From the NCBI RefSeq assembly GCF_021245985.1, contig NZ_JAJQXA010000013.1, positions 87,678 through 151,677 on the forward strand: 64,000 bases of DNA. The letters are read 5' to 3'. Both the position numbers and the translations under genes were made by a program. This DNA is from Flavobacterium soyae (GTDB lineage: Bacteria > Bacteroidota > Bacteroidia > Flavobacteriales > Flavobacteriaceae). Under the pieces are notes generated by a model, which saw only the letters and a program-made list of their open reading frames with translations, searched no databases and was not told where the DNA came from. Below, piece after piece: positions 52,222 to 60,740 of the stretch (positions are counted from its first letter, which is position 1; each line of letters starts with the position of its first letter).

Positions 52222-52755
52222 TTAAACTTGTCCTCTTCTTGGTGGTTCAGGTTTCCATGGAGGAACAATAACATTTTTCTGAAAATTTATGTGCGTTTTT
52301 TTTGAGTGTAGTTTTACTTCAACGATATATTCTTGTGGTCCTGAATCAATAGTGTCAATTTTCATTTCAAAGTCACCATTTAAAGCTTTTTCTTTAGAGG
52401 ATAACTCAATGTAATTCTTTCCAAGATCATTTTTCTTAATAATGTAACTTGCGATTTTTTCTTTTCCGCCAACAGAAATTAGGATTTGATTTTTGCCTCT
52501 AATAATTGTAATTTGATTTGCAATGCTAAAATGTTCACTAAGCGGATCAGATGATAGAATATCATTACCATCGATTACTATTTTAGTAAGAGTCCAATTG
52601 CCTTCTAAATTAATTTGTTTCGAATTCCAAATGATGAAAAAAACACCTAAAACTAGAAAAAAGCCAATTGCTAATATTTTGGTTATCTTCCACTTGCGTT
52701 TAGTAACTGGATGATCGATATGTGTAGATTTGTGAATAGCTTTCTTAAGAGGCAT
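52222..52755 (-). CDS. membrane-anchored protein of unknown function
   Basis: From ATG 52755 (MPLKKAIHK) the protein has 177 residues: a basic cytoplasmic start, one membrane helix (about 28-46, KILAIGFFLVLGVFFIIWN), then a beta-rich domain (about 50-150, LEGNWTLTKIVIDGND...) with a lipocalin-like opening GNWTL, and a Pro-rich end VPPWKPEPPRRGQV. The frame to 52800 adds 15 residues with little support. Single gene near the MITE-like element. Confidence 0.65.
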   Translation of the reverse strand: MPLKKAIHKSTHIDHPVTKRKWKITKILAIGFFLVLGVFFIIWNSKQINLEGNWTLTKIVIDGNDILSSDPLSEHFSIANQITIIRGKNQILISVGGKEKIASYIIKKNDLGKNYIELSSKEKALNGDFEMKIDTIDSGPQEYIVEVKLHSKKTHINFQKNVIVPPWKPEPPRRGQV

Positions 52756-52887
52756 TATTTTAAATAAGGTTAAATAATTTCTTATGCTAAAATATAGCAT
52801 TTAACTAAAATTGATTTTAAAAAAACGAGATTTCTTTTCTAAAAATATTTCCCCGCCCAACACCCCAACAAATAAATTCTGATTTTG

Positions 52888-52895
52888 TATATTTG
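52888..52895 (+). promoter_or_regulatory. candidate -7 box of pyrR
   Basis: TATATTTG matches the -7 consensus exactly, 24 bp before ATG 52920. It overlaps the TTG at 52893, which would be the longer start, and so favours 52920. Confidence 0.5.
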
Positions 52896-52919
52896 CCCAA
52901 CCAAACATTACAATTACTT

Positions 52920-53459
52920 ATGAGCCAAAAAGTATTACTTAATTCAAAAGAAGTTACTATCATACTCCATCGTTTGGCTTGTCAGTTAATCGAAAAACAT
53001 CTTGATTTCTCTGATACAATTTTAATCGGGATTCAGCCGAGAGGTGTTTATTTGGCTGAGCGTTTAAAGCAAATTTTAGAGAACGAATACAAAACTCCTG
53101 AAATTTCTTTAGGTTATCTTGATATTACTTTTTTTAGAGATGATTTCCGCAGAACCGATAAACCGCTTGAAGCCAATAAAACTCAGATAAATTTTATAGT
53201 CGAAGACAAAAAAGTCATTTTTATTGATGATGTTTTGTTTACCGGACGAAGCATTCGTTCTGCCTTAACTGCAATTCAATCCTTTGGAAGACCTTCAGAA
53301 ATCGAATTGTTAGTGTTAATCGACAGACGTTTCAGCCGTAATTTACCAATTCAGCCTGATTACAGAGGCCGTCAGGTGGATGCAATTAATGGCGAAAAAG
53401 TAAAAGTGAGCTGGAAAGAAAATGATGGTGAAGATGTGGTTCACCTAGTGACAAATTAG
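52920..53459 (+). CDS. pyrR: PyrR bifunctional pyr regulator / uracil phosphoribosyltransferase
   Basis: A 179-residue type I phosphoribosyltransferase fold protein. The PRPP loop VIFIDDVLFTGRSIRSAL and the GIQPRGVYLAERL, LGYLDITFFRDDF and LIDRRFSRNLPIQPDYRGR blocks match PyrR. It can make UMP from uracil and, in many bacteria, binds pyr mRNA to control attenuation. It is followed by pyrB, with a word-repeat in the 148-bp gap that could fold in RNA. Start at 52920 (MSQKVLLN). Confidence 0.95.
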   Translation: MSQKVLLNSKEVTIILHRLACQLIEKHLDFSDTILIGIQPRGVYLAERLKQILENEYKTPEISLGYLDITFFRDDFRRTDKPLEANKTQINFIVEDKKVIFIDDVLFTGRSIRSALTAIQSFGRPSEIELLVLIDRRFSRNLPIQPDYRGRQVDAINGEKVKVSWKENDGEDVVHLVTN

Positions 53460-53607
53460 TTTAATCGGTTAACCGGTTAATTGTTTAATCGGAAGGAACG
53501 ATTAAACGATTGAAAAAATTAAAAAAGTTGAACCGTTAAATCGGTTAACTGTTAATCGTAAAGAAAGCGATTAAACGATTAAACAAATAAACAGTTAAAC
53601 ATTAAAC
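53457..53607 (+). repeat. AATCG-word repeat between pyrR and pyrB
   Basis: The whole gap is made of GTTTAATCGG/CGGTTAA words and their complements (CGATTAAAC, AACCGTTAAATCG), running into the pyrB ATG at 53608. It begins in the pyrR stop codon. Forward words come first and inverted words last, so long hairpins are possible. Confidence 0.75.
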
Positions 53608-54534
53608 ATGAAAGAATTAAGCGTAAATCATTTATTAGGAATTAAATATATCAACGAGAATGATATTAACCTGATTTTTGAAACGGCAGATCATTTTAAA
53701 GAAGTCATTAACCGGCCAATTAAAAAAGTTCCTTCATTACGAGATATTACCATTGCCAATATTTTCTTCGAAAACAGTACCAGAACCAAACTTTCCTTTG
53801 AATTAGCGCAGAAACGTTTATCTGCAGATGTTATCAGTTTTTCTGCAGCGCAGTCATCGGTTAAAAAAGGAGAAACCCTGATTGATACTGTAAATAATAT
53901 CCTTTCGATGAAAGTTGATATGGTTGTAATGCGCCACTCTAATCCCGGAGCGGCTTATTTTTTATCTAAAAATGTCAAAGCCAGTATCGTAAACGCCGGA
54001 GACGGAGCGCACGAACATCCAACCCAAGCTTTATTAGACAGTTATTCTATCAGAGAAAAACTGGGAGATGTTGCCGGAAAAAAAGTAGTTATTGTAGGTG
54101 ATATTCTGCATTCGAGAGTTGCCTTATCTAATATATATGCTTTGCAGATGCAAGGCGCAGAAGTAAAAGTCTGCGGGCCAAAAACACTGATTCCAAGATA
54201 TATTGAATCACTTGGTGTTACGGTTGAACCCAATTTACGCAAAGCTTTAGAATGGTGTGATGTTGCGAACATGCTTCGTGTGCAAAACGAACGTATGGAT
54301 GTTAACTTCTTTCCATCAACACGAGAATATGCACAGCAATACGGAGTTGACAAACCGCTTTTAGATTCTCTTGGAAAAGAAATCGTAATCATGCACCCGG
54401 GACCAATTAACAGAGGAGTAGAAATTACATCTGAAGTTGCTGATTCTGATCATTCTGTAATCTTAAATCAGGTAGAGAATGGTGTAGCGATTAGAATGGC
54501 GGTTATTTATCTTTTAGCTTCTAAAATACAGTAG
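53608..54534 (+). CDS. pyrB: aspartate carbamoyltransferase catalytic subunit
   Basis: A 308-residue enzyme that condenses carbamoyl phosphate with L-aspartate in de novo pyrimidine synthesis. Motifs: ENSTRTKLSFELA (carbamoyl-phosphate loop), SAAQSSVKKGETLIDTV, VVMRHSNPGAAYFLSK, GDGAHEHPTQALLDSYSI and MHPGPINRGVEI. No pyrI regulatory chain is adjacent, so probably a trimer. Forms a unit with pyrR. Confidence 0.97.
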   Translation: MKELSVNHLLGIKYINENDINLIFETADHFKEVINRPIKKVPSLRDITIANIFFENSTRTKLSFELAQKRLSADVISFSAAQSSVKKGETLIDTVNNILSMKVDMVVMRHSNPGAAYFLSKNVKASIVNAGDGAHEHPTQALLDSYSIREKLGDVAGKKVVIVGDILHSRVALSNIYALQMQGAEVKVCGPKTLIPRYIESLGVTVEPNLRKALEWCDVANMLRVQNERMDVNFFPSTREYAQQYGVDKPLLDSLGKEIVIMHPGPINRGVEITSEVADSDHSVILNQVENGVAIRMAVIYLLASKIQ

Positions 54535-54536
54535 TT

Positions 54537-54690
54537 TAAAGTTTCATGTTTAAAGTTTCAAGTTTTGGAACGTGAATATCTGGATGTCACCCTGAGCGAA
54601 GTCGAAGGGATTTTACGTGACGAGGGCTTCGACTTCGCTCAGCCTGACAAACCTGAAACCTAAAACTTGAAACAACAAACAAAAAACTTC
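54537..54690 (+). repeat. composite repeat: AAGTTTCA words around a REP-like hairpin
   Basis: Outer words GTTTAAAGTTTCAAGTTTT at 54550-54576 region face CTGAAACCTAAAACTTGAAAC at 54653-54673. Nested between them is a REP-like unit (54585-54649, CCCTGAGCGAAGTCGAAGGG ... CTTCGACTTCGCTCAGCCTGA). A palindrome inside a palindrome. Confidence 0.75.
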
Positions 54691-54743
54691 GTACCTTAGC
54701 GCTCTGAAAAATCAATTTTTATATTAGCCCCACAAATTATAAA

Positions 54744-55076
54744 ATGAAAGTAGATCAAAAAGGACATACCGTTACCATAAAAGATACGCAAGGCGATTTT
54801 AATGGCTTTGTAGAAAAAGTAACGCAGCAGTTTAAAACCTTTGAAAAACAAAATATTATAATCGATTTGTCATCAGATTCTGAATTGACAGAAAATGATT
54901 TAAAAGCTTTTTTACCGCTGGTTAAGCTTCATAAAAAAGCAAAAAAATCGTTTGTAATTGTAGCTTGTGATCTTGATTTTAATGCTATTTCAGATAAATT
55001 AGTTGTTGTTCCTTCTCTTTTAGAAGCACACGATATTATCGAAATGGAAGAAATTGAAAGAGACTTAGGATTTTAA
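54744..55076 (+). CDS. STAS-like small protein
   Basis: A 110-residue cytoplasmic protein (MKVDQKGHTVTIKDTQGDF...). The pattern of strands and helices (NIIIDLSSDSELTENDLKAF, KKSFVIVACDLDFNAI) resembles a STAS/anti-sigma antagonist fold, but the usual phospho-Ser in D-x-S/T-G is not present. It precedes RNase Z in the same orientation and may be co-transcribed. Function unknown. Confidence 0.65.
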   Translation: MKVDQKGHTVTIKDTQGDFNGFVEKVTQQFKTFEKQNIIIDLSSDSELTENDLKAFLPLVKLHKKAKKSFVIVACDLDFNAISDKLVVVPSLLEAHDIIEMEEIERDLGF

Positions 55077-55077
55077 T

Positions 55078-55171
55078 TTTAGATTTCTGATTTTAGATTT
55101 TAGATTTTTTTATGCTAAATCTAAAATGTTTTATCTATCTAGAATCTAAAATCAACAATCTAAAATCTAAA
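55078..55171 (+). repeat. ATTTTAGAT/ATCTAAAAT word repeat
   Basis: Forward words ATTTTAGATTTTAGATTT are followed by CTAAATCTAAAAT, AGAATCTAAAATC and AATCTAAAATCTAAA, ending at the rnz ATG (55172). Long hairpin possible. Confidence 0.75.
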
Positions 55172-56077
55172 ATGAAACTAACTATACTTGGCTGTTATGC
55201 CGCAACTCCCAGAACACTTACTAATCCGACTTCGCAGGTTTTAGAAATTAAAAATCGTTTGTTTTTAATTGATTGTGGAGAAGGGACTCAGGTTCAGCTT
55301 CGAAAGAATAAGATTAAATTTTCAAAAATTAATCACATCTTTATTTCGCATCTTCATGGGGATCATCTTTATGGATTAATTGGAACAATTTCGACTTTTT
55401 CTCTTTTGGGAAGAACGACTGATTTACATATTTATGGACCAAAAGGAATTAAAGAACTCATTCTTCTGCAATTAAAGCTGACAGAATCCTGGACAACTTA
55501 TAGTCTGCTTTTCCATGAATTAGAGTCGAAGGAAAGTGAAGTTATTTTTGAAGATAATCGTGTTGTTGTAAAAACGATTCCGCTAAAGCATCGGGTTTAT
55601 ACAAATGGTTATTTATTTCAGGAAAAACCTGGAGAACGAAAGTTAAATGTCGAAGCAGCTCAGCATTATAATATTCATACGGCTTATTATCAAAAGATAA
55701 AAAACGGAGGAAATGTTACGCTGGATGACGGAACTGTAATTGAGAACGAAAAATTATCTTTTGACCCAATTCCGGCAATGAGTTATGCTTTTTGTTCGGA
55801 TACGGTTTATAATGAAGATGTTATTCCGATTATTGAAAATGTAGATGTTTTATACCACGAATCTACTTTTTTAGAATCAGAAGCTCCTTTGGCATTAAAA
55901 ACACTGCATTCAACAGCAAAAGAAGCTGCAAGGATCGCTTTAAAAGCAAATGTGAAGCATTTAGTTTTAGGTCATTATTCAACACGTTACGACGGAATTG
56001 AGCGTTTTAAAGAAGAAGCCGAAGAAATTTTCCCGAATGTTCTTTTGGGAGATGATGGGTTAAGTTTTGAATTTTAA
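55172..56077 (+). CDS. rnz: ribonuclease Z
   Basis: A 301-residue metallo-beta-lactamase-fold endonuclease that trims tRNA 3' ends. Zinc motif His60-x-His62-x-Asp64-His65 in FISHLHGDHLYGL, the start MKLTILGCYAATPRTLTNPTSQ, the family's FCSDTVY and the late LGHYSTRY block are present. Start at 55172, because the longer frame from 55112 translates the word repeat. It is followed by a REP-like unit and pdxH. Confidence 0.94.
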   Translation: MKLTILGCYAATPRTLTNPTSQVLEIKNRLFLIDCGEGTQVQLRKNKIKFSKINHIFISHLHGDHLYGLIGTISTFSLLGRTTDLHIYGPKGIKELILLQLKLTESWTTYSLLFHELESKESEVIFEDNRVVVKTIPLKHRVYTNGYLFQEKPGERKLNVEAAQHYNIHTAYYQKIKNGGNVTLDDGTVIENEKLSFDPIPAMSYAFCSDTVYNEDVIPIIENVDVLYHESTFLESEAPLALKTLHSTAKEAARIALKANVKHLVLGHYSTRYDGIERFKEEAEEIFPNVLLGDDGLSFEF

Positions 56078-56084
56078 TCTAAGG

Positions 56085-56270
56085 TTCTAAGGGGCTGAGG
56101 GACTAAGATGCTAAGTTTAGGAATGTAAACAACGGATGTCACCCTGAGCGGAGTCGAAGGGTTTTTGCAGCAAGAGAGGCTTAGACTTCGCTCAGCCAGA
56201 CAAACTTGAAACTTGAAACAAAAAAAATCTAAAATCTAAAATCTGCAATCTAATATCTAAAATCAACAAT
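56085..56270 (+). repeat. modular repeat leader before pdxH (CTAAG words, REP unit, AAACTTGAAAC, ATCTAAAAT)
   Basis: Modules in order: CTAAGGTTCTAAGG-type words, a REP-like hairpin (56137-56202), two AAACTTGAAAC words, then repeated AATCTAAAATC words to within one base of the pdxH ATG (56272). Confidence 0.75.
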
Positions 56271-56271
56271 C

Positions 56272-56916
56272 ATGAGTGATTTAAGCAATTATAGAAAATC
56301 TTACGAAAAGAGTGAATTATTAGAAACTAATATTCCCGAAGATCCCATTAACCTTTTTAACCGCTGGTTTCATGAAGTGGAGGATTTTGGCGGAAGCGGA
56401 GAAGTAAACGCCATGACGGTTTCGACAATTGGTTTGGATGGATTTCCAAAATCACGTGTCGTTTTATTGAAGAAATTTTCTGAAGAAGGATTTATATTTT
56501 ATACCAATTATGATTCTGAAAAAGGAAAAGCAATTACAGCGAACCCAAACGTTTGTTTGTCATTTTTTTGGCAGGAAATGGAACGTCAGGTTATTATAAA
56601 AGGAATTGCCCAAAAAACTTCTGAAATTATTTCTGATAATTATTTTGATTCCCGTCCTGACGGAAGTAAGCTGGGAGCGATTGTTTCTCATCAGAGTGAG
56701 GTTATTCCGTCGAGGGCTTTTTTAGAAGAGAACTTAAAGAAACTTGAAGCTGAGTTTGAAGGAAAACCAATTCCAAGACCTGAGAATTGGGGCGGATTCA
56801 TTGTAACGCCGCTGCAAGTTGAATTTTGGCAGGGAAGACCTAACAGATTGCATGATAGAATTCGCTATACAAGCCAGTCTGATTTTTCATGGAAGATCGA
56901 TCGTTTATCGTCTTGA
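56272..56916 (+). CDS. pdxH: pyridoxamine 5'-phosphate oxidase
   Basis: A 214-residue FMN enzyme that makes pyridoxal 5'-phosphate from pyridoxine or pyridoxamine 5'-phosphate. Motifs: NAMTVSTIGLDGFPKSRVVLLK (FMN binding), FYTNYDSEKGKAI, CLSFFWQEMERQVIIKG, SHQSEVIPSR and the C-terminal VEFWQGRPNRLHDR. Full length. Cytoplasmic. Confidence 0.97.
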   Translation: MSDLSNYRKSYEKSELLETNIPEDPINLFNRWFHEVEDFGGSGEVNAMTVSTIGLDGFPKSRVVLLKKFSEEGFIFYTNYDSEKGKAITANPNVCLSFFWQEMERQVIIKGIAQKTSEIISDNYFDSRPDGSKLGAIVSHQSEVIPSRAFLEENLKKLEAEFEGKPIPRPENWGGFIVTPLQVEFWQGRPNRLHDRIRYTSQSDFSWKIDRLSS

Positions 56917-57087
56917 TTGTAAGAATTTTATATATTTTTAAGAAATTTTAATGTATTTTGTCGATTATTTTTGTAGTTTACCGACAAATTGAATACGTTT
57001 GGACAATAAAACAGAGAAAATTGTCACATAATAATTTTAAAGAATTTGCCCCAACATTTACTTTAAAGCTTTAAACTACTACTGATT

Positions 57088-57594
57088 ATGAAAAAGATTA
57101 TGTGCGCCATGGTGTTCATTGTGATGTCTATCACAATGAACTCATGCTCTGCCGATAGCGCCGAAGGGAATGAAAGTAAAAGTAGTACTTCAACAGAAAA
57201 GATAATTACAGACTACAGCTACAACGCGTCTGAATTAGAAACAATGCAGTTAATAAACGATTACAGAGTAAGTATTGGTTTAAATGCATTGGAAAAAATC
57301 AATTACATTTCTTATAAATGCGAAGAGCATAACAAATACATGATCGACAATAATGTTGTTAATCATAATGATTTTGTGTCTCGTTCAAACAATATTATAA
57401 GCGTTCTTGGTGCCAAAAAAGTTGGCGAGAATGTTGCTTACAACTACAAAACATCGGCCGCAGCAGTTAAATCATGGCTGGAAAGCCCGGATCATAAAGA
57501 AAATATCGAAGGAGATTATACTCATTTTGGTATTTCGGTTACTACAGATGCTGCCGGGAAAAAATATTACACCAATATATTTGTTAAAATTTAA
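57088..57594 (+). CDS. CAP-domain lipoprotein
   Basis: A 168-residue lipoprotein: signal peptide MKKIMCAMVFIVMSITM, lipobox Cys in NSCSAD, Ser/Thr-rich linker, then a CAP/SCP domain (LINDYRVSIGLNAL, VNHNDF, GENVAYNY, SWLESPDHKENIEG). The His and Glu of the cavity (HNDF, GENV) are present. Such proteins are exported and of varied or unknown activity. A -7-like TATTTTTG is at 56966-56973. Confidence 0.88.
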   Translation: MKKIMCAMVFIVMSITMNSCSADSAEGNESKSSTSTEKIITDYSYNASELETMQLINDYRVSIGLNALEKINYISYKCEEHNKYMIDNNVVNHNDFVSRSNNIISVLGAKKVGENVAYNYKTSAAAVKSWLESPDHKENIEGDYTHFGISVTTDAAGKKYYTNIFVKI

Positions 57595-57626
57595 AAGAGA
57601 ACATTTGAACTGGTTGGTTAGTTTTC

Positions 57627-57692
57627 GCTGCATTCTTGAGTTGCAGCGTTGTTTTTTTAAAAAAGCTGTCTATGAATAATAGACAGCTTTTT
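57627..57692. terminator. double terminator between convergent genes
   Basis: First CGCTGCA/TGCAGCG with a T-run (57627-57658) for the plus-strand CAP gene, then AAAAGCTGTCTAT/ATAGACAGCTTTTT (57661-57692), usable on both strands. Confidence 0.85.
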
Positions 57693-57718
57693 AATTATTG
57701 ATGGCTTGGTTTTGAAAT

Positions 57719-59653
57719 TTATAATCCTGTAATAATAAACTCGCTTCGTCTGTTCATTTGGTGCTCTTCTTCAGAACATTTTACATCATCAGAACATAAA
57801 TTTACAAGCTGTGTTTCTCCATAACCTCTTCCGGTTAAACGATTTATAGCAACTCCATTGTTTATGAGCCATGCTATGGTTGATTTTGCTCTTCGGTCTG
57901 ATAATGCTTCATTATATTGATGTGAAGCCCTGCTGTCTGTATGGGAACGAATGTCTAATTTCATTGTTGGATTTTGTTTTAAGACATCGAGAATTTTTTC
58001 TAAATCTAAAGCAGCTTCTGTTCGAATGTTAGATTTGTCTAGATCAAAATAAATCATTTTAATACCAAAACATTTTCCTAAATCGTCTCCTATAGTAACT
58101 TTACAGATAGATTTTTCAAGAGCAATAGGAAGATTGGTTTTTCCGGTTTCTTTTGGTATTGTTATGCTGACTTCTTTAGTTGCGTATTCCGGTTTCTCTG
58201 CCCGTACATAATAAGTTTTTCCGCACTCGACATCAAAACCGTACAGTCCGGCTGCATCTGCAACAGTTGAATTTTTTATTCGCTGCATGCCATCATATAA
58301 GGTAACTTTAGTTCCGGGAAGAATAATTCCGGTTACAGCATCTGTAATTACACCGCTTAATTCCTGAATACATTTTAAACGTTTGGTTTCTAGAAATTTG
58401 TAAATATCATCAGAACCGAGTCCGCCGTCTTTATTAGAAGAAAAATATCCTCTTCTTGAAACTGGATCAATGATATAAGCAAAATCATCTTTAGGCGAAT
58501 TAATATCGGCACCTAAGTTTTGAATATCACTTATAGTTCCGTTATTTTCAATTTGGCCCACAAAAACGTCCAGACCTCCAAGTCCGGGATACCCGTCTGA
58601 GGCAAAATAAATTTCGTTTTCACTTGTTACATACGGGAACGTCTCTTTTCCTTCAGTATTTATTCCTTTTCCTAAATTTTCAGGTGTTCCAAAGCTGCCG
58701 CTGCCGTTAATGTTAACTTTGTAAATATCAGACTGACCAATTGAACCCGGCATATCTGAAGAAAAGTATAATGTTTTTTCGTCAGGACTTAATGCTGGGT
58801 GAGCTGTATTGTAGTTATCACTCGTAAAAGGGAGTGCGGCTACGTTTGCCCATTTTCCATTTTCGAGACTGGCCTTATAAATTTTTACTAAAGTAACGTT
58901 ATTAGCATCTTTTCCTTTTTTGCCATTAATATAATTGTTTCTTGTAAAGTAAACAGTATTTCCATCTTTAGTAAAAACAACTGAAGATTCATGAAATCTT
59001 GTATTTACGGTAGATCTGATTTTATTTACTTTAGAAGTTGAACCGCTTTGAGGATCCAGATCGGAATCGTAAATGTTAGTAAAATATTCGCCTGTCCATT
59101 TGTGTTTTCGCTGGCTGAAGTTTCCCGTGTCTCTTGCAGATGCAAAGTATATTTTATTATTATAAATAAAACTTCCGTAATCAGAATATTTAGAATTAAT
59201 TCCTGCATCTTCAATAGTATAACGCCCGGAATTTGCTTTAATCTTGTCAAGATAATTCATGTTTTCTCTATAAAGCTTTCCTCTCGAGTCATTTTTGAAT
59301 TTTGCATTGAACTCGTCAAGAATTCTACTTGCTTTAGCTGTTTTTCCGGTTGCTTTTAGGGACTGAGCATATCTGTAATAATATTCGGCTTCGGGAGATG
59401 TGTTTATGCTGAATAATTCTTCATACCATTTGACAGCTCCTTCAAAATTAGAGTTAAAGTAATAAGAATCGCCTAGTTTTCTGAACAGATCTTCAGACTT
59501 GTATCCTTTTGCAGCTACTCGTTCATAGGTTTTAATGACATCAACATAAGCATAACTGTCGTATTTTTTGGCACCAGCGTTTAATTTTGACTGCTGCGAA
59601 TAGCTGGAAAAAACATTTAGAATTATTAAAATAAGAAGTGTAAAATTTTTCAT
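57719..59653 (-). CDS. OmpA-family protein with PD40 repeats (T9SS-associated)
   Basis: A 644-residue exported protein (signal peptide ends at YSQQ). Order: N-terminal TPR-like helices (about 25-130), WD40-like PD40 propeller repeats (about 140-430, LSPDEKTLYFSSDMPG, FASDGYPGLGGLDVF, GYFSSNKDGGLGSDDIY), a carboxypeptidase-regulatory-like domain (about 440-515), and a C-terminal OmpA peptidoglycan-binding domain (YFDLDKSNI, HTDSRASHQYNEALSDRRA). This is the layout of PorE-like proteins found beside PorP/SprF. It probably anchors a secretion/attachment complex to the wall. 11 bp after the PorP gene. Confidence 0.9.
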   Translation of the reverse strand: MKNFTLLILIILNVFSSYSQQSKLNAGAKKYDSYAYVDVIKTYERVAAKGYKSEDLFRKLGDSYYFNSNFEGAVKWYEELFSINTSPEAEYYYRYAQSLKATGKTAKASRILDEFNAKFKNDSRGKLYRENMNYLDKIKANSGRYTIEDAGINSKYSDYGSFIYNNKIYFASARDTGNFSQRKHKWTGEYFTNIYDSDLDPQSGSTSKVNKIRSTVNTRFHESSVVFTKDGNTVYFTRNNYINGKKGKDANNVTLVKIYKASLENGKWANVAALPFTSDNYNTAHPALSPDEKTLYFSSDMPGSIGQSDIYKVNINGSGSFGTPENLGKGINTEGKETFPYVTSENEIYFASDGYPGLGGLDVFVGQIENNGTISDIQNLGADINSPKDDFAYIIDPVSRRGYFSSNKDGGLGSDDIYKFLETKRLKCIQELSGVITDAVTGIILPGTKVTLYDGMQRIKNSTVADAAGLYGFDVECGKTYYVRAEKPEYATKEVSITIPKETGKTNLPIALEKSICKVTIGDDLGKCFGIKMIYFDLDKSNIRTEAALDLEKILDVLKQNPTMKLDIRSHTDSRASHQYNEALSDRRAKSTIAWLINNGVAINRLTGRGYGETQLVNLCSDDVKCSEEEHQMNRRSEFIITGL

Positions 59654-59664
59654 AACTATTATTT

Positions 59665-60582
59665 TTAAAAGAAACGTGGAGTTACCATTTTGCTGGTGTT
59701 TTTGAAGAATTCGTAACGCAGATATATTTCATGCGATCCTGAATTATAATTATTTAGTTTTGTGGTTTCCCGGTCGTAACCGTATCCTAAATAGAGCCCG
59801 TCGGTGATTTGAAATCCAACAATTCCGCTTACAGATGCACTCCATCTATAAGAAAGCCCTGCAACAAATTTTTCAAAAAACATAAAGTTGGCAGAAACAT
59901 CGACCTGCAGCGGTGCACCCTCGACCATTTTAATCAACGTGGCAGGTTTGAATTTTATGTATTGCAATTTGTCAAGATCAAATACATAACCGCCCATTAA
60001 ATAATAATTGATTTTACTTTTATATATGGCAAAGTCATTATCATCAAATTTTTTGGTTTCGATGAAATTTGGAACTGATAAACCGATATAGGCTTTATCT
60101 GAATGCCAATATACACCTGCACCAACATTTGGTGAAAATTTATTATCTAAATCCTGAAACTGCGGATCTCCCTGATCTTCCGGATTTAGCTTACTAATGT
60201 CTAAGTTGAATAAATTGGCACTTCCTTTAATACCAAATGAAAGCTTGAAATCTGGAGATGTTTGAAGAGTATAAGATATGTCTGCAGAAACAGTTGTTTC
60301 ATTTGTTGGTCCAATTTTATCATTTACTAATGATAAACCCACTCCTAAATTGCTATTGTTTATAGGCGAGTTTGCTGAAAAACTGGCAGTTTCCGGGGCT
60401 CCATCCAAACCTACCCATTGGGTCCTGTAGAGACCAAAGATGCTCAAAACACCTCTGGACCCTGCATAAGCAGGATTTACATTTATAGCATTGTACATAT
60501 ACTGAGTATATTGTGAGTCTTGTTGTGCATAACCAGAAATAGTTACAAACATAATGACGAAGAAAAATAATTTTGTTCTCAT
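59665..60582 (-). CDS. PorP/SprF family type IX secretion outer-membrane protein
   Basis: A 305-residue barrel (signal peptide ends at GYAQQ) with the hallmark start DSQYTQYMYNAINVNPAYAGSRG and a C-terminal YLRYEFF. PorP/SprF proteins help type IX secretion and surface attachment of partner adhesins having a type B C-terminal domain; here the partner is the adjacent gene. Same strand as the adhesin, 158 bp after it, and as the OmpA protein. Confidence 0.95.
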   Translation of the reverse strand: MRTKLFFFVIMFVTISGYAQQDSQYTQYMYNAINVNPAYAGSRGVLSIFGLYRTQWVGLDGAPETASFSANSPINNSNLGVGLSLVNDKIGPTNETTVSADISYTLQTSPDFKLSFGIKGSANLFNLDISKLNPEDQGDPQFQDLDNKFSPNVGAGVYWHSDKAYIGLSVPNFIETKKFDDNDFAIYKSKINYYLMGGYVFDLDKLQYIKFKPATLIKMVEGAPLQVDVSANFMFFEKFVAGLSYRWSASVSGIVGFQITDGLYLGYGYDRETTKLNNYNSGSHEIYLRYEFFKNTSKMVTPRFF

Positions 60583-60662
60583 AGTAGATGTGTATTATTG
60601 ATTATTACTCATTGATTTCTTAATTATTTTTCAATCAAAAAAGTCAATATTTTCGCTTTATT

Positions 60663-60670
60663 CAAAATTA
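60663..60670 (-). promoter_or_regulatory. candidate -7 box of the PorP gene
   Basis: TAATTTTG on the minus strand; no clear TTG element. It suggests the PorP-OmpA pair can be transcribed apart from the adhesin. Confidence 0.35.
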
Positions 60671-60695
60671 AGAAATTTTTTACTATTTTTTTTGT

Positions 60696-60730
60696 AATAC
60701 GCTATATAAGAATATGTTATATAGCGTATT
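60696..60730. promoter_or_regulatory. perfect 14-bp inverted repeat between adhesin and PorP genes
   Basis: Arms AATACGCTATATAA and TTATATAGCGTATT with a 7-nt loop, 10 bp after the adhesin stop codon. On the minus strand it is followed by A-rich, not T-rich, sequence, so an mRNA stabiliser or partial terminator is more likely than a classical terminator. Confidence 0.6.
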
Positions 60731-60740
60731 TCTTGCTTTT

